Part shown: positions 34,632-43,221 of the stretch, in pieces | Layout of the letters: every line of letters begins with the position of its first letter | Position numbering within the stretch: position 1 is the stretch's first letter | Assembly (NCBI RefSeq): GCF_002154725.1 | Contig: NZ_MTAW01000089.1 | Span: 62,001 to 126,000, forward strand | Reading direction: 5' to 3' | DNA: 64,000 nucleotides | DNA from: Nostoc sp. 106C | Lineage (GTDB): Bacteria > Cyanobacteriota > Cyanobacteriia > Cyanobacteriales > Nostocaceae | Program-made: the position numbers and the translations under genes | Notes under the pieces: generated by a model | Databases searched by the model: none | What the model saw: only the letters and a program-made list of their open reading frames with translations | Told to the model about the DNA's origin: nothing

Positions 34632-36806
34632 CTACAACCAATCGTCATCATCGTCATCCCAGTTATCCTGGTAGCTTGGACGAGGAGGTTTGCGAGAAGA
34701 CCGATTATCAGAAGAAGAACGATTATCTCTACCAAAGTCCCTGTTAGAGTCTCTGCCAAAGTCCCTGTTAGAATCTCTCCCGTAATCCCTGGTAGAATCC
34801 CTGCCATAATCTCTAGTAGAATCCCTGCCATAATCCCTAGTAGAGTCTCTGCCGTAGTCTCTAGTAGAGTCTCTACCATAGGAATCACGATCCCAATATG
34901 AATCTTTAGGATAATCGCGTTCCCGTTCTTTGTCGCCACCAGTAAAGATGTCGCGAATAGTACCAAATAAGTCGTCGTCTTCGTCCTCAGCATAATACTG
35001 GCGGACTTCCCGGTTTAGCTCATACAAAGCATCTTGTAGATCGGCGTAAGCTTGGTCAATTCCGCGATCGTCGTTGTCTTTTAAAGCGTCCTTCAGTTCC
35101 CGAGAAATGTTGTCAATTCGTTGGCGGCGACTACGGGCGAACTGCATCCCAAACTCCAACGCCACTTCTCTAAGTTGGCGTTCGGCTTGGCCAATCAATC
35201 CCTCAGCACGAGTGCGCTTTTCTACTCGTTCTTTGCGTTCGCGATCGATATCAGCATATTTTTGAGCATCTTGAATCATCCGATTCACTTCAGATTCACT
35301 CAAGGTAGAAGCACCTTGGATTGTGATACTTTGCTCTCTACCAGTAGTTCTATCCAGGGCTGTTACTTGTAAAATCCCGTTTGCATCAATATCAAATGAC
35401 ACTTGAATTTGGGGAATTCCTCTTGGTGCTGGGGGAATACCATACAGCTTGAAACGTCCTAAAGACTTGTTATTGGCTGCCATTTCCCGTTCGCCCTGGA
35501 CTACGTGGATTTCCACAGTATTCTGGTTATTTTCTGAAGTAGAGAAAATATCAGAACGGCGCACTGGGATGGTAGTATTTCGAGGAATCAATTTTTTCAT
35601 TACGCCCCCGATGGTTTCCAACCCAACAGATAGGGGCGTTACATCCAAAAGCAGCACATCTTTAAGTTCGCCTGCAAGAATACCAGCTTGAATTGCTGCG
35701 CCTACTGCTACTACTTCATCGGGGTTGACGTTTTCATTGGGTTCTATGCCAATTAAGTCACGCACTAACTGCTTGACCATTGGAATCCGGGTGGAACCGC
35801 CTACTAACACCACTTCTTCAATGTCTGCGGGTGAGAGTCCAGAATCTTTCAATGCTCGTTTGACTGGTGTCCGCAAACGTCCTACCAAATCACCGCACAA
35901 ATCCTCAAATTGGGAACGAGTGATGCGAGTTTCCAGATGTTTGGGACCATCCTCAGTCGCGGTGATAAAGGGCAAGTTAATATCGGTAACGCTGACAGCA
36001 GAAAGTTCAATTTTGGCTTTTTCCGCAGCTTCCATCAGACGTTGTAAAGCTTGGCGATCGCGTCTTAAGTCTACCCCTTCTGCCTCTAAAAATTGCTCTG
36101 CTAACCAATCTACAATTTTTCTGTCAAAATCATTACCACCAAGTTGTGTATCTCCACTAGTGGCTTTAACTTCAAAAACCCCATCGCCTACTTCTAGAAT
36201 CGATACGTCAAAGGTGCCACCACCTAAATCGAATACTAAGATGGTTTCCGTATCACCACGATCCAATCCGTAAGCTAGAGAAGCGGCAGTAGGTTCATTG
36301 AGAATCCGCAACACATCTAAACCAGCAATTCTGCCAGCATCACGAGTGGCTTGTCGCTGGGAATCATTAAAATAAGCAGGAACCGTAATCACTGCCCCTG
36401 TTACTGGTTCGCCCAAGTAGGTACTGGCGTCGTCTGCCAATTTCTTCAGCACCATTGCCGAAACTTCTTCGGCGGCAAATTCCTTATTCAACCGAGGACA
36501 AGCAATCTTAATATTACCGACTTCGTCCTTGCGGATAGTATAGGGTACACGCTTCGATTCTGGGCTTAGCTCACTATACCTGCGTCCAATAAAGCGTTTC
36601 ACCGCAAAAAAAGTATTTTGGGGATTCAGAACGGTTTGTCGTCGTGCCATTTGACCCACGACTTTTTCGCCTTCTTTGCTAAAGCCCACAACGGAGGGGG
36701 TTGTTCGCATTCCTTCTGCATTGGCAATCACCACCGGCTTGCCACCCTCCATTACGGCGACTACTGAGTTGGTTGTACCCAAGTCGATGCCGACTACCTT
36801 GCCCAT
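34632..36806 (-). CDS. dnaK: Hsp70 chaperone DnaK with repeat-built C-terminal tail
   Basis: A 724-residue Hsp70. The nucleotide-binding domain (about 1-385) has [12 protein letters not shown], the phosphate loop [11 protein letters not shown] and [13 protein letters not shown]; the substrate-binding domain follows (about 390-510, [14 protein letters not shown]), then the helical lid. After a DDD-rich segment the usual EEVD-like end is replaced by about 95 residues. These are dominated by six 8-residue units of the type [16 protein letters not shown] and end in an acidic patch [11 protein letters not shown]. Extended C-termini occur in the cyanobacterial DnaK3 group, which is membrane- or polysome-associated; the downstream dnaJ supports that grouping. 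GGAG lies about 11 nt before the ATG. Confidence 0.93.
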   Translation of the reverse strand: MGKVVGIDLGTTNSVVAVMEGGKPVVIANAEGMRTTPSVVGFSKEGEKVVGQMARRQTVLNPQNTFFAVKRFIGRRYSELSPESKRVPYTIRKDEVGNIKIACPRLNKEFAAEEVSAMVLKKLADDASTYLGEPVTGAVITVPAYFNDSQRQATRDAGRIAGLDVLRILNEPTAASLAYGLDRGDTETILVFDLGGGTFDVSILEVGDGVFEVKATSGDTQLGGNDFDRKIVDWLAEQFLEAEGVDLRRDRQALQRLMEAAEKAKIELSAVSVTDINLPFITATEDGPKHLETRITRSQFEDLCGDLVGRLRTPVKRALKDSGLSPADIEEVVLVGGSTRIPMVKQLVRDLIGIEPNENVNPDEVVAVGAAIQAGILAGELKDVLLLDVTPLSVGLETIGGVMKKLIPRNTTIPVRRSDIFSTSENNQNTVEIHVVQGEREMAANNKSLGRFKLYGIPPAPRGIPQIQVSFDIDANGILQVTALDRTTGREQSITIQGASTLSESEVNRMIQDAQKYADIDRERKERVEKRTRAEGLIGQAERQLREVALEFGMQFARSRRQRIDNISRELKDALKDNDDRGIDQAYADLQDALYELNREVRQYYAEDEDDDLFGTIRDIFTGGDKERERDYPKDSYWDRDSYGRDSTRDYGRDSTRDYGRDSTRDYGRDSTRDYGRDSNRDFGRDSNRDFGRDNRSSSDNRSSRKPPRPSYQDNWDDDDDDWL
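34732..34875 (-). repeat. 24-bp minisatellite inside dnaK (six units)
   Basis: Six tandem 24-bp units (34732-34755, 34756-34779, 34780-34803, 34804-34827, 34828-34851, 34852-34875), differing at a few positions, encode the charged 8-residue repeats of the DnaK tail. The unit length is a multiple of three, so changes in copy number keep the frame. Confidence 0.9.
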
Positions 36807-37132
36807 GCGTTACTCTTCTCCTAAATGTGTCTTACTATTACTATATTTATTATGATTGGGCGAGACTGCCTCTAGCTTTTTGCTCTGGGATGAAAACCCC
36901 TCAACGGTATAATAGTCATTATTAAGGTAGAAAGGATCGGGATTTTAGCTAAAGAAGCTAGTTGCAAGACTAGGATAACATTGACAATGGTTGGTGTGTT
37001 CAAACACCCTCAACCCTTGCTATCCAAGCTATTTACTTTACGCATCTTAGAATTGGGAAATGCACTTTAATCATACTTGCTCTGTGTTTCCCTCTGCCTG
37101 CAAATTTTGATATTGCGACTATATTTAAACAA
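36807..37132. other. Divergent upstream region of dnaK and the M28 peptidase
   Basis: About 326 bp without a gene. I looked for a CIRCE heat-shock element (TTAGCACTC with inverted GAGTGCTAA) and did not see one. Confidence 0.45.
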
Positions 37133-37981
37133 TTGAATTTAAAAGAACGATTACAAACTTACCTGACGGAAATAGCGCGAGAACGCGATCCCTACATGGC
37201 AACAGCTGGACATTTTTTTGTCCAAGAATATATTCGACAGCAATTTGCTCAATGGGGAAGTGTGGAAATCCACACCTTTGAGGTAGGGAGCAAAACCTGC
37301 CAAAATCTCATACTAAATTTACCTGCTCAAGCAAGAAGGCAAAAGCGAAATTTGCCACCAATTTTAATTGCTGCTCACTATGATGCTGTCCCTGGAACAG
37401 TAGCAGCTGATGATAATGCTACAGGTGTGGCAGTTTTATTGGAATTGGCCAAGAAGTTTGCGGCTGAACCAGTAAAATATCCCTTACGCCTAGTTGCTTT
37501 TGATATGGAAGAATATGGCTTACTGGGTAGTGCTGACTATGCAGCTTTGTTGCGCCAGCAAAAGCAGCCATTACGCTTGATGTTGTCTTTGGAAATGCTG
37601 GGTTATACAGATTCTACGCCAGGTAGCCAAAGTTATCCACCTCCACTAGAACGCTTTTACCCAAATCGCGGTGATTTTATTGGTTTAATTGGGAATCTGC
37701 GGACAATACCTGACTTAATTAGCATGAGTCGGAGTATTCGCAAATTTGGTATATCTAGTCAGTGGCTACCAGTACCAAATCGAGGTTTAATTGTTAGGCA
37801 AACTAGACTAAGCGATCATGCACCTTTTTGGGATGCAGGTTATCCAGCAATTATGGTGACAGATACGGCATTCTTACGCAATCCAAATTATCACAAACCT
37901 AGTGATACGATTGCTAGCTTAGATTTAGATTTTCTTACAAGTGTATGTGAAGGTTTAGAAATTGCGATTAGGCGATTATAA
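37133..37981 (+). CDS. M28-family zinc metallopeptidase
   Basis: A 282-residue aminopeptidase-like protein. The zinc-binding residues of family M28 are visible: the His and Asp of AAHYDAVPGTVAADDNATG (about 84-102), the catalytic Glu pair in FDMEEYG, a further Asp/Glu in LSLEMLGY, and the C-terminal His in NYHKPSD. It would remove N-terminal residues or act on a related peptide-like substrate. No signal peptide is present. The only conserved-looking start is a TTG at 37133 (NLKERLQTYL); no ATG lies nearby and the ribosome binding site is weak, so the start is uncertain. Confidence 0.87.
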   Translation: MNLKERLQTYLTEIARERDPYMATAGHFFVQEYIRQQFAQWGSVEIHTFEVGSKTCQNLILNLPAQARRQKRNLPPILIAAHYDAVPGTVAADDNATGVAVLLELAKKFAAEPVKYPLRLVAFDMEEYGLLGSADYAALLRQQKQPLRLMLSLEMLGYTDSTPGSQSYPPPLERFYPNRGDFIGLIGNLRTIPDLISMSRSIRKFGISSQWLPVPNRGLIVRQTRLSDHAPFWDAGYPAIMVTDTAFLRNPNYHKPSDTIASLDLDFLTSVCEGLEIAIRRL

Positions 37982-38171
37982 AATTAATGCAAGTTCAAAT
38001 AAACTTCTTGCATAAGTAAATGTTTTAGAGATGAAACAACAGATAATTTATCGGTGTTTGTCGGTGTTTATCCGTGGTTATTTTTTTGTTAAGATTGTAT
38101 TGTTTTTGCAATCATTTTAATCAGGAATGGAATCTTAATGAAGATTACCCCTATTTCATATCTTGCTAGTT

Positions 38172-38192
38172 GCCGAAGCTCAAATCTTCGGC
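38172..38192. other. Stem-loop between convergent M28 and bestrophin genes
   Basis: A perfect 7-bp inverted repeat (GCCGAAG at 38172-38178, CTTCGGC at 38186-38192) with a 7-nt loop and no T-run. It is a possible transcript end but not a convincing intrinsic terminator. Confidence 0.4.
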
Positions 38193-38219
38193 ATTAATCA
38201 AATTATCTCGAGGCGATGT

Positions 38220-39122
38220 CTACGACGGGCTATGCCTACGCACATTGGGAGTTAAGCTGGTTAAATCATCGATATTGCGCTTCATGGTCTTGCAAATCGT
38301 ATCTAAGGGTAAGTCGTTGGCATCATAACCAAAAGGGTTTTCTATTTCTAAGCCAATCGCTTCTATACCAAATAAAGTAAAACTGACTAAAGCAGTAATT
38401 AAACCCGTCCACCACTCAAGACTATCTACCATCTGAAAAGGTAATAAGAGACAATACAGTAATAACAGTTGCTTAAGATGAATAGCATAAGCAAGGGGCA
38501 TAGGCGTTTTTAAAATGCGCTCGCAAATACCTAAATTATCTACAAGATTATTCAATAACTCTTGTATAGATATTAACTGATAACTATTGAGGCAATTGCG
38601 GTCATATTGCCGTTGTAAATAATCTCCAATCCAGAAAGCTACTTCTATGGGTGGATTATTCATTATCTTTAATTCAAGATACATAGAGGACGGCATTAAT
38701 TCTTTTAACTCATGATTTACAGGTTCCCCCCGTAAATGCAATTTAGTAGCCACAGCAAAAGCTACTAATAGATATAAAGCTGTAATTTTATCTTTTTTGT
38801 CTTCAGGAGAGATTTCATCTATAGTCACCCAGATTTGCCGCGCCAAATTCCGAACAGTATTGACTATAGAACCCCAGCTTTTTCTTCCTTCCCAAAAACG
38901 CTCGTATGCTGTATTTGTGCGAAAAACAAGTAATAAACCTAAAACGATACTAGGAATAACACTCCCTAAAATAGGTTGCGAAACAGGAAATTTAAAATAG
39001 TGAAGTATCCAAACAATAGTACCGAAAATTCCACACCATATAACATGTTTAGCAATTGCTTTGATAACCGAACCCTTAAGCTGTAACACTATTGGAACCC
39101 GTTTTTCTTTGTCAAATGTCAT
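38220..39122 (-). CDS. Bestrophin-family ion channel
   Basis: A 300-residue membrane protein of the bacterial bestrophin (YneE/RFP-TM) family, usually anion or cation channels. Conserved features include the N-terminal helix pair, the pore-lining region PSIVLGLLLVFRTNTAYERFWEGRKSWG, RNLARQ, and the C-terminal IENPFGYDANDLPLD. In cyanobacteria and chloroplasts some relatives affect thylakoid ion balance; the location here is unknown. The last seven residues (VRRHSPS) and the TAG stop come from a dispersed repeat sequence, so the natural C-terminus has probably been replaced. Confidence 0.9.
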   Translation of the reverse strand: MTFDKEKRVPIVLQLKGSVIKAIAKHVIWCGIFGTIVWILHYFKFPVSQPILGSVIPSIVLGLLLVFRTNTAYERFWEGRKSWGSIVNTVRNLARQIWVTIDEISPEDKKDKITALYLLVAFAVATKLHLRGEPVNHELKELMPSSMYLELKIMNNPPIEVAFWIGDYLQRQYDRNCLNSYQLISIQELLNNLVDNLGICERILKTPMPLAYAIHLKQLLLLYCLLLPFQMVDSLEWWTGLITALVSFTLFGIEAIGLEIENPFGYDANDLPLDTICKTMKRNIDDLTSLTPNVRRHSPS

Positions 39123-39260
39123 GCAATTTACCTAAATAAGTGATGAGGTGTGCAACTGATATTTAAAAAATAATAACTCTAGGTGTAGCACAATTGACAA
39201 CGATGATTCTATAGCGCGATCCTACAGCAAGGAATTCTTCCTAGTTTTTATCCAGAGCTA

Positions 39261-39455
39261 ATACCAATTCCAGCAAAAAATGAGACAGATGCGTAGGTTG
39301 GGGAGCCACTCACGTGGGCGGGTTTCCCGACTTGAGTGAAGTGGTGTTTGAACTCAGTGAAACCCAACAATTAAAAGACTTTGGAATGTTGGGTTTCGTT
39401 CCTCAACCCAACCTACATCCACTACATCTACATCATATTTTTTGTGAAATGGTAT
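39261..39455. repeat. 195-bp dispersed repeat element with ATACCA ends (family copy 2)
   Basis: Bounded by ATACCAATT (39261-39269) and TGGTAT (39450-39455), with about 20 bp of imperfect terminal inverted repeat (CAGCAAAAAATGA against the minus-strand CACAAAAAATATGA). The inside has inverted copies of AACCCAAC-rich sequence (GTAGGTTGGG near 39292 and CCCAACCTAC near 39410). The start matches the elements at 14782 and 62621, including GACAGAT followed by GTAGG. It abuts the 3' end of a gene remnant. Confidence 0.65.
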
Positions 39456-39777
39456 AACTTGCCGCTTTGACTTCTGGGTATGATCTGTGTTATTAACAAT
39501 AGTTGAATAACCAATCTTGCTTGATTTCGACAATACTTATAACATTCTTGAGCAGATTCCGCCACAGCTTCTCTTTTAGCCAGCAATTTGGCATAAGAAT
39601 TCTGTATTTACTCTGAAATGCTGTGATTAATTTTTAGTAGCAATCTAGAAGCTTTTCTCTGCATTTGTAGTGTTATAACCTGAGATATAAATTCCTGTAA
39701 ATCTGGCTGTCTCAACTGCTTTACAGCGTTTAGCAAATTCTTGAAGATAGATGGAATTCAAGTTTAACTGTTGCCAT
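39456..39777 (-). pseudogene. Degenerate gene of a common cyanobacterial small-protein family
   Basis: Starting at ATG 39777 (preceded by GAGG), the minus strand reads MATVKLEFHLSS and then loses frame. The next frame continues NLLNAVKQLRQPDLQEFISQ, then VITLQMQRKASRLLLKINHS, meets a TAA, and resumes as SYAKLLAKREAVAESAQ. This matches from memory a frequent family of unknown function (MATVKLxLSLExLLxAVKQL and LLLKINxGIP). With at least one frameshift and one stop it is dead. Its 3' end runs into the repeat element at 39261-39455. Confidence 0.6.
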
Positions 39778-40049
39778 TTTCCACCTCTTTTTGGCTAATC
39801 TAGCGATATTCTATCAAGCCTATTAACGGTGAGTTTGGCTGTTGCGATTAGCCTAACGGCATAGCTACGCTGCGGGTTCTCCGAACGAGTACGCTTACCG
39901 CACTTTCAATTTCATCTTTTTCCACCCTTGCAGACTTACTATAAATAACACTTTAGCTTGCTATAGCGGTTTTTATGCCTCTCGACTGATTAATTACGCT
40001 GCCATAGTCAACATAATGAGCAGGTATAAATCAGCAGCAAGGACAAATT
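39778..40049. other. Intergenic sequence with a GC-rich repeat fragment
   Basis: A dispersed repeat fragment (ACGGCATAGCTACGCTGCGG at 39856-39875, continuing to about 39901) lies here. It is similar in style to the one that ends the bestrophin gene. No gene is seen. Confidence 0.45.
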
Positions 40050-40265
40050 ATGGCTGAAGAGTTAAGCAAAGGCGACAAGGTGAAGTGGAATACAGCCCAA
40101 GGTGAAACCACTGGCGAGGTTGAAAAAAAATTGACTTCGCCTACAGATATCAAAGGACATCATGTCGCCGCGTCTAAAGACAATCCCCAATACTTAGTCA
40201 AAAGCGACAAAACTGGCAAAGAAGCCGCTCATAAACCTGAGGCTCTTGAAAACATTGAGGAGTAA
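40050..40265 (+). CDS. DUF2945 (Tudor-like, HVA1-type) small protein
   Basis: A 71-residue protein with the DUF2945/hypervirulence-associated Tudor-like pattern: KGDKVKWNTAQGETTGEVEK, followed by HHVAASKDNPQYLVKSDKTGKEAAHKPEAL. It is a single small beta-barrel domain of unknown ligand. GGAC lies 8 nt before the ATG. The DUF3140 gene begins 9 bp after its stop; these two families often sit together, so they probably form a two-gene operon of shared, unknown function. Confidence 0.88.
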   Translation: MAEELSKGDKVKWNTAQGETTGEVEKKLTSPTDIKGHHVAASKDNPQYLVKSDKTGKEAAHKPEALENIEE

Positions 40266-40274
40266 TTTGGCTTT

Positions 40275-40568
40275 ATGAGTAAAGATGTCAAATTAGTAAT
40301 AGATGAATTTTATTCCTCAGTCAACATGACACCAAAAGAGCTAGAATCTTGGCTGAAGACGGAGGAATCTCAATCTGTAGGACAAAAAAAGGATCACGAT
40401 GAATCAATCGGACATAAATCCGGTAAGCGGATCATCGAAATGTTAGAAAAGACAAAAGATGACTACACTGATGATGAGTTATCGCACATGAAAAAAGTCG
40501 TCAGCTATATCCATCGTCACTCAGCACAGCAGCCTGAAGGTGATGTGGAAAATACGCGCTGGCGCTAG
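40275..40568 (+). CDS. DUF3140 protein
   Basis: A 97-residue helical protein with the DUF3140 pattern: FYSSVNMTPKELESWLKTEE, SVGQKKDHDESIGHKSGKRI, and KKVVSYIHRHSAQQPEGDVE ending in TRWR. Its function is unknown. The charged helices and the SxGHxSG-type motif suggest nucleic-acid or protein contact, but this is inference. It follows the DUF2945 gene by 9 bp and ends before a bidirectional terminator. Confidence 0.88.
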   Translation: MSKDVKLVIDEFYSSVNMTPKELESWLKTEESQSVGQKKDHDESIGHKSGKRIIEMLEKTKDDYTDDELSHMKKVVSYIHRHSAQQPEGDVENTRWR

Positions 40569-40616
40569 TCATTAATGAATTGGGGACACGATCCTTTAAA
40601 AGTGAAAAGTAAACGC

Positions 40617-40640
40617 TGAGGAGTTAAAACAACTCCTCAT
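40617..40640. terminator. Bidirectional terminator between DUF3140 and ComFB-like genes
   Basis: A perfect 9-bp stem (TGAGGAGTT at 40617-40625, AACTCCTCA at 40631-40639) with an AAAAC loop, between two convergent genes. The flanking T-runs are moderate. Confidence 0.6.
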
Positions 40641-40653
40641 TCCTAGCTATAGT

Positions 40654-41028
40654 TCATCCAAACCAGTGAGATGGTTCCAAACCAGGCTGAACTTTTTCAC
40701 AAAGATGATGGCTAATCCAATCTGATTTCTCTTGAAAGATTGAGTAAATGCCTTGATGAATCAAATTTTGTACATGGAGTTGTTGCTCCAAAGGACTACG
40801 GGGTAGTTTGTAGTTGAGCAAACATTCTTTTTCTGCCTCAGCAGAAGGAAGCCCTTCAGACATTGTGTAATAAAGGCAAGGAATACGGCTAAGGACAAAA
40901 GCAATTAGTTCTTGACGCAAGTCAGGAATAGCAAAAGCTTGTTGATAAGGCTGGTATGGATATGTATCCAATACACTTTCAATCTCTCCAAGGACTGATT
41001 GTTGTGTTAAATTAACTACAGTTTTCAT
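40654..41028 (-). CDS. ComFB-like (late competence) domain protein
   Basis: A 124-residue protein. Its centre, LRQELIAFVLSRIPCLYYTMSEG, resembles the ComFB signature in which a helix ending in (A/V)LxRxPxLY is conserved. The N-terminus VLGEIESVLDTYPYQPYQQ would form the preceding helix. Some cyanobacterial ComFB proteins have been reported to bind cyclic dinucleotides and to affect motility or competence, so a signalling role is possible. The ATG at 41028 is preferred over one 9 nt upstream because AAGGAG sits 9 nt before it. The family assignment is moderately sure. Confidence 0.55.
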   Translation of the reverse strand: MKTVVNLTQQSVLGEIESVLDTYPYQPYQQAFAIPDLRQELIAFVLSRIPCLYYTMSEGLPSAEAEKECLLNYKLPRSPLEQQLHVQNLIHQGIYSIFQEKSDWISHHLCEKVQPGLEPSHWFG

Positions 41029-41037
41029 AAATTTCAT

Positions 41038-41919
41038 CTCCTTTATTATCCAGTTAATAACTAGTACAGGTGCAAATTTTATTAAGAGAACCCGCTAGAA
41101 ATAATTTGCATTAAGAGATGGTCTAACCCTGAATTAAAAATTTTATCTCGGTACAACTATTAAACATCTATCTTCTGTCTATTATTAGTTAAAACTTATA
41201 CCTAAACCTAGTATAAATTCTAGCAACAGCACTCAATAGAGTGGGAAAGTACCGATATTTTATCTCTCTAATGCCAATTATTCCAAATTTTGAATTTAGT
41301 ATCAGGAAACTACACAAAACGCAGCATAAGTTTTTAGGGATCAATTTTTTTGGTAAGCCGTTAGAGTTTATTCTTGTCAAATTTTAACTAAGCTTAACTC
41401 TATGGTATCCTTTACATTACTTATTAAAGTCAATAAGACTTCTCACCCTAGGATTTTGGTTGTGAATTATGTAGCCTAAACAAATTATCGTTTTGTACAT
41501 TCATTTAGCAAATTCCTAAAATAGTAACTTACTATACTGAAAAACCAGTCTATTCATAGATATATGTATTCGGGGAAAAAGTTGAAAAAGTTAACATTAG
41601 ATAGAAGTAAATACCTTAGCCGATATTAATTCCAACAGCAGCAACTACGAGCAAAAAAATCGCACATTCAACGAGATTGCTACCATCTTTTTATACTTTT
41701 TTTAAAGAATAATTTATCAAGTAGGAAATTACAAAGTTTTGTAACAAGAAGATTTAAATAATAAATAATATCCAATGGGGAGAGAAAGTATTATTTGAAA
41801 TTGAGAAACTGCTTGTTAGTAATTATTTGTAATATAAAATTAAATAAAATTACACGATCGCTTCATTCATAGAGAGTATTTTTAAATTATTCATAGAGAA
41901 AAATGCCCACAAGCCCTAG
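41038..41919. other. Long AT-rich intergenic region
   Basis: Nearly 900 bp with no supported gene; a 63-codon frame at 41189-41380 has no family features. It lies after the 3' end of the large surface-protein gene block and upstream of the ComFB-like gene. Confidence 0.45.
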
Positions 41920-43221
41920 CTAAATAGGTAGAATCATCATAAACGTTGTTCCCTTGCCTGGGATTGATAAGCAATTGATTTGTCCATTATGTTTATCGAC
42001 AATAATCTGATAGCTGATAGCCAATCCTAGTCCTGTTCCTTTGCCTACAGGCTTGGTGGTGAAAGATGGCTCAAAAATACGAGCTTGCACTTCTGGAATC
42101 ATGCCAGGGCCGTTATCTTGGATGCAAATGCTGACAGTTCCTTCATGAGGCTCAATCGATGTAGTGATAGTAATAGTATTGGGGTCAGCAGCTATCTGTT
42201 GATAAGAGTGGCTGCGATCGAATTCATCAAATGCATCAATGGCATTAGCGATGATATTCATGAATACCTGGTTGAGTTGTCCAGGATAGCAAGCGATGGG
42301 GGGTAATTCAGCGTATTTTGTGATAACTTGGATTTTGGGGCGATCGCCATTACCTTTGAGTCGATGTTTCAACAGCATTAAGGTGCTATTTATTCCTTCG
42401 TGAATTTGATATTCCACCTTAGATGACATATCCGAGCGAGCAAAGGTTCTCAGCGATAAGCTGATTTCCTTCAGGCGGTCAATTCCTTGAGCCATTGATG
42501 CCAACAATTTGGGTAAATCCTCAGTCAGATACGCTAAATCGATTTCTTCAACCAGCTCTTCGATGTCCGCGTCTGGATGGGGTAATTTTTCTTGATAGAG
42601 ATGTACTAGGCGCAGCAGATTGTTGACATATTGCTCAATATGAGAGCGATTACCGCCAATAAAACCAACTGGATTATTAATCTCATGTCCGATACCTGCA
42701 ACCAGTTGTCCTAGAGTGGACATCTTTTCACTTTGGATTAGTTGGAGTTGGGTTTGTTTTAACTGTTGTAGAGATTGGCTTAATTGGGCGGTGCGTTCTT
42801 CGACCCGTTGTTCTAATGTCCGTGTGAGATGGGAAATTTTTAGGTGTAACTTTAATCGAGCAATTACTTCTTCTTGTTGAAAAGGTTTGGTAATGTAATC
42901 AACTGCACCAATTTCCAGTCCTTTTACCTTATCTGTAGCATCAGATAAAGCAGTCATAAAAATCACTGGAGTAGTTTGCGTCAGTGGATTAGCTTTCAGT
43001 CGGCGACAAGTTTCAAATCCATCCAGCCCAGGCATCATTACATCCAGGAGAATCAGATCGGGATGAGCGTATTCGGTTTGTTCGATTGCGGACTCCCCAT
43101 CTGTGGCCATTAGTGCTTTCCAACCACATCCTTGAATCGCTTCTGATAGCACTTTGAGATTGTTGGGGTTGTCATCTACCAAAAGGATGTGCATGGGCTT
43201 CAAAAGAGAATTGGTCATCAT
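41920..43221 (-). CDS. Response regulator fused to a histidine kinase
   Basis: A 433-residue soluble protein with a receiver domain first (about 10-128, phospho-acceptor Asp60 in [10 protein letters not shown]), then a coiled coil (about 132-165) and a kinase core. The core has H-box GIGHEINNP (His179), N-box [15 protein letters not shown]1 DNGPGM and GTGLGLA. This layout suits a phosphorelay partner that takes phosphate at its receiver and controls its own kinase. Its start overlaps the stop of the CHASE2 hybrid kinase gene by 4 bp (ATGA), indicating translational coupling. It is the last gene of the block. The output is unknown; no DNA-binding domain is present. Confidence 0.93.
   Translation of the reverse strand: MMTNSLLKPMHILLVDDNPNNLKVLSEAIQGCGWKALMATDGESAIEQTEYAHPDLILLDVMMPGLDGFETCRRLKANPLTQTTPVIFMTALSDATDKVKGLEIGAVDYITKPFQQEEVIARLKLHLKISHLTRTLEQRVEERTAQLSQSLQQLKQTQLQLIQSEKMSTLGQLVAGIGHEINNPVGFIGGNRSHIEQYVNNLLRLVHLYQEKLPHPDADIEELVEEIDLAYLTEDLPKLLASMAQGIDRLKEISLSLRTFARSDMSSKVEYQIHEGINSTLMLLKHRLKGNGDRPKIQVITKYAELPPIACYPGQLNQVFMNIIANAIDAFDEFDRSHSYQQIAADPNTITITTSIEPHEGTVSICIQDNGPGMIPEVQARIFEPSFTTKPVGKGTGLGLAISYQIIVDKHNGQINCLSIPGKGTTFMMILPI

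Noticed and set aside
34544-34993. 149-codon minus-strand frame across the DnaK repeat
   Set aside because: It overlaps dnaK in another frame and consists of Leu/Thr/Ile repeats generated by the 24-bp unit. The in-frame DnaK reading is far better supported.
35725-36273. 182-codon plus-strand frame inside dnaK
   Set aside because: Antisense to the conserved Hsp70 coding sequence; composition is Ser/Thr-rich and without family motifs, as expected of a shadow frame.
36807-37132. CIRCE heat-shock operator before dnaK
   Set aside because: The 9-bp inverted repeat of CIRCE was looked for and not found in this region.
41189-41380. 63-codon minus-strand frame in the 41.0-41.9 kb gap
   Set aside because: Low-quality sequence with no binding site, no family resemblance and AT-rich chance composition.
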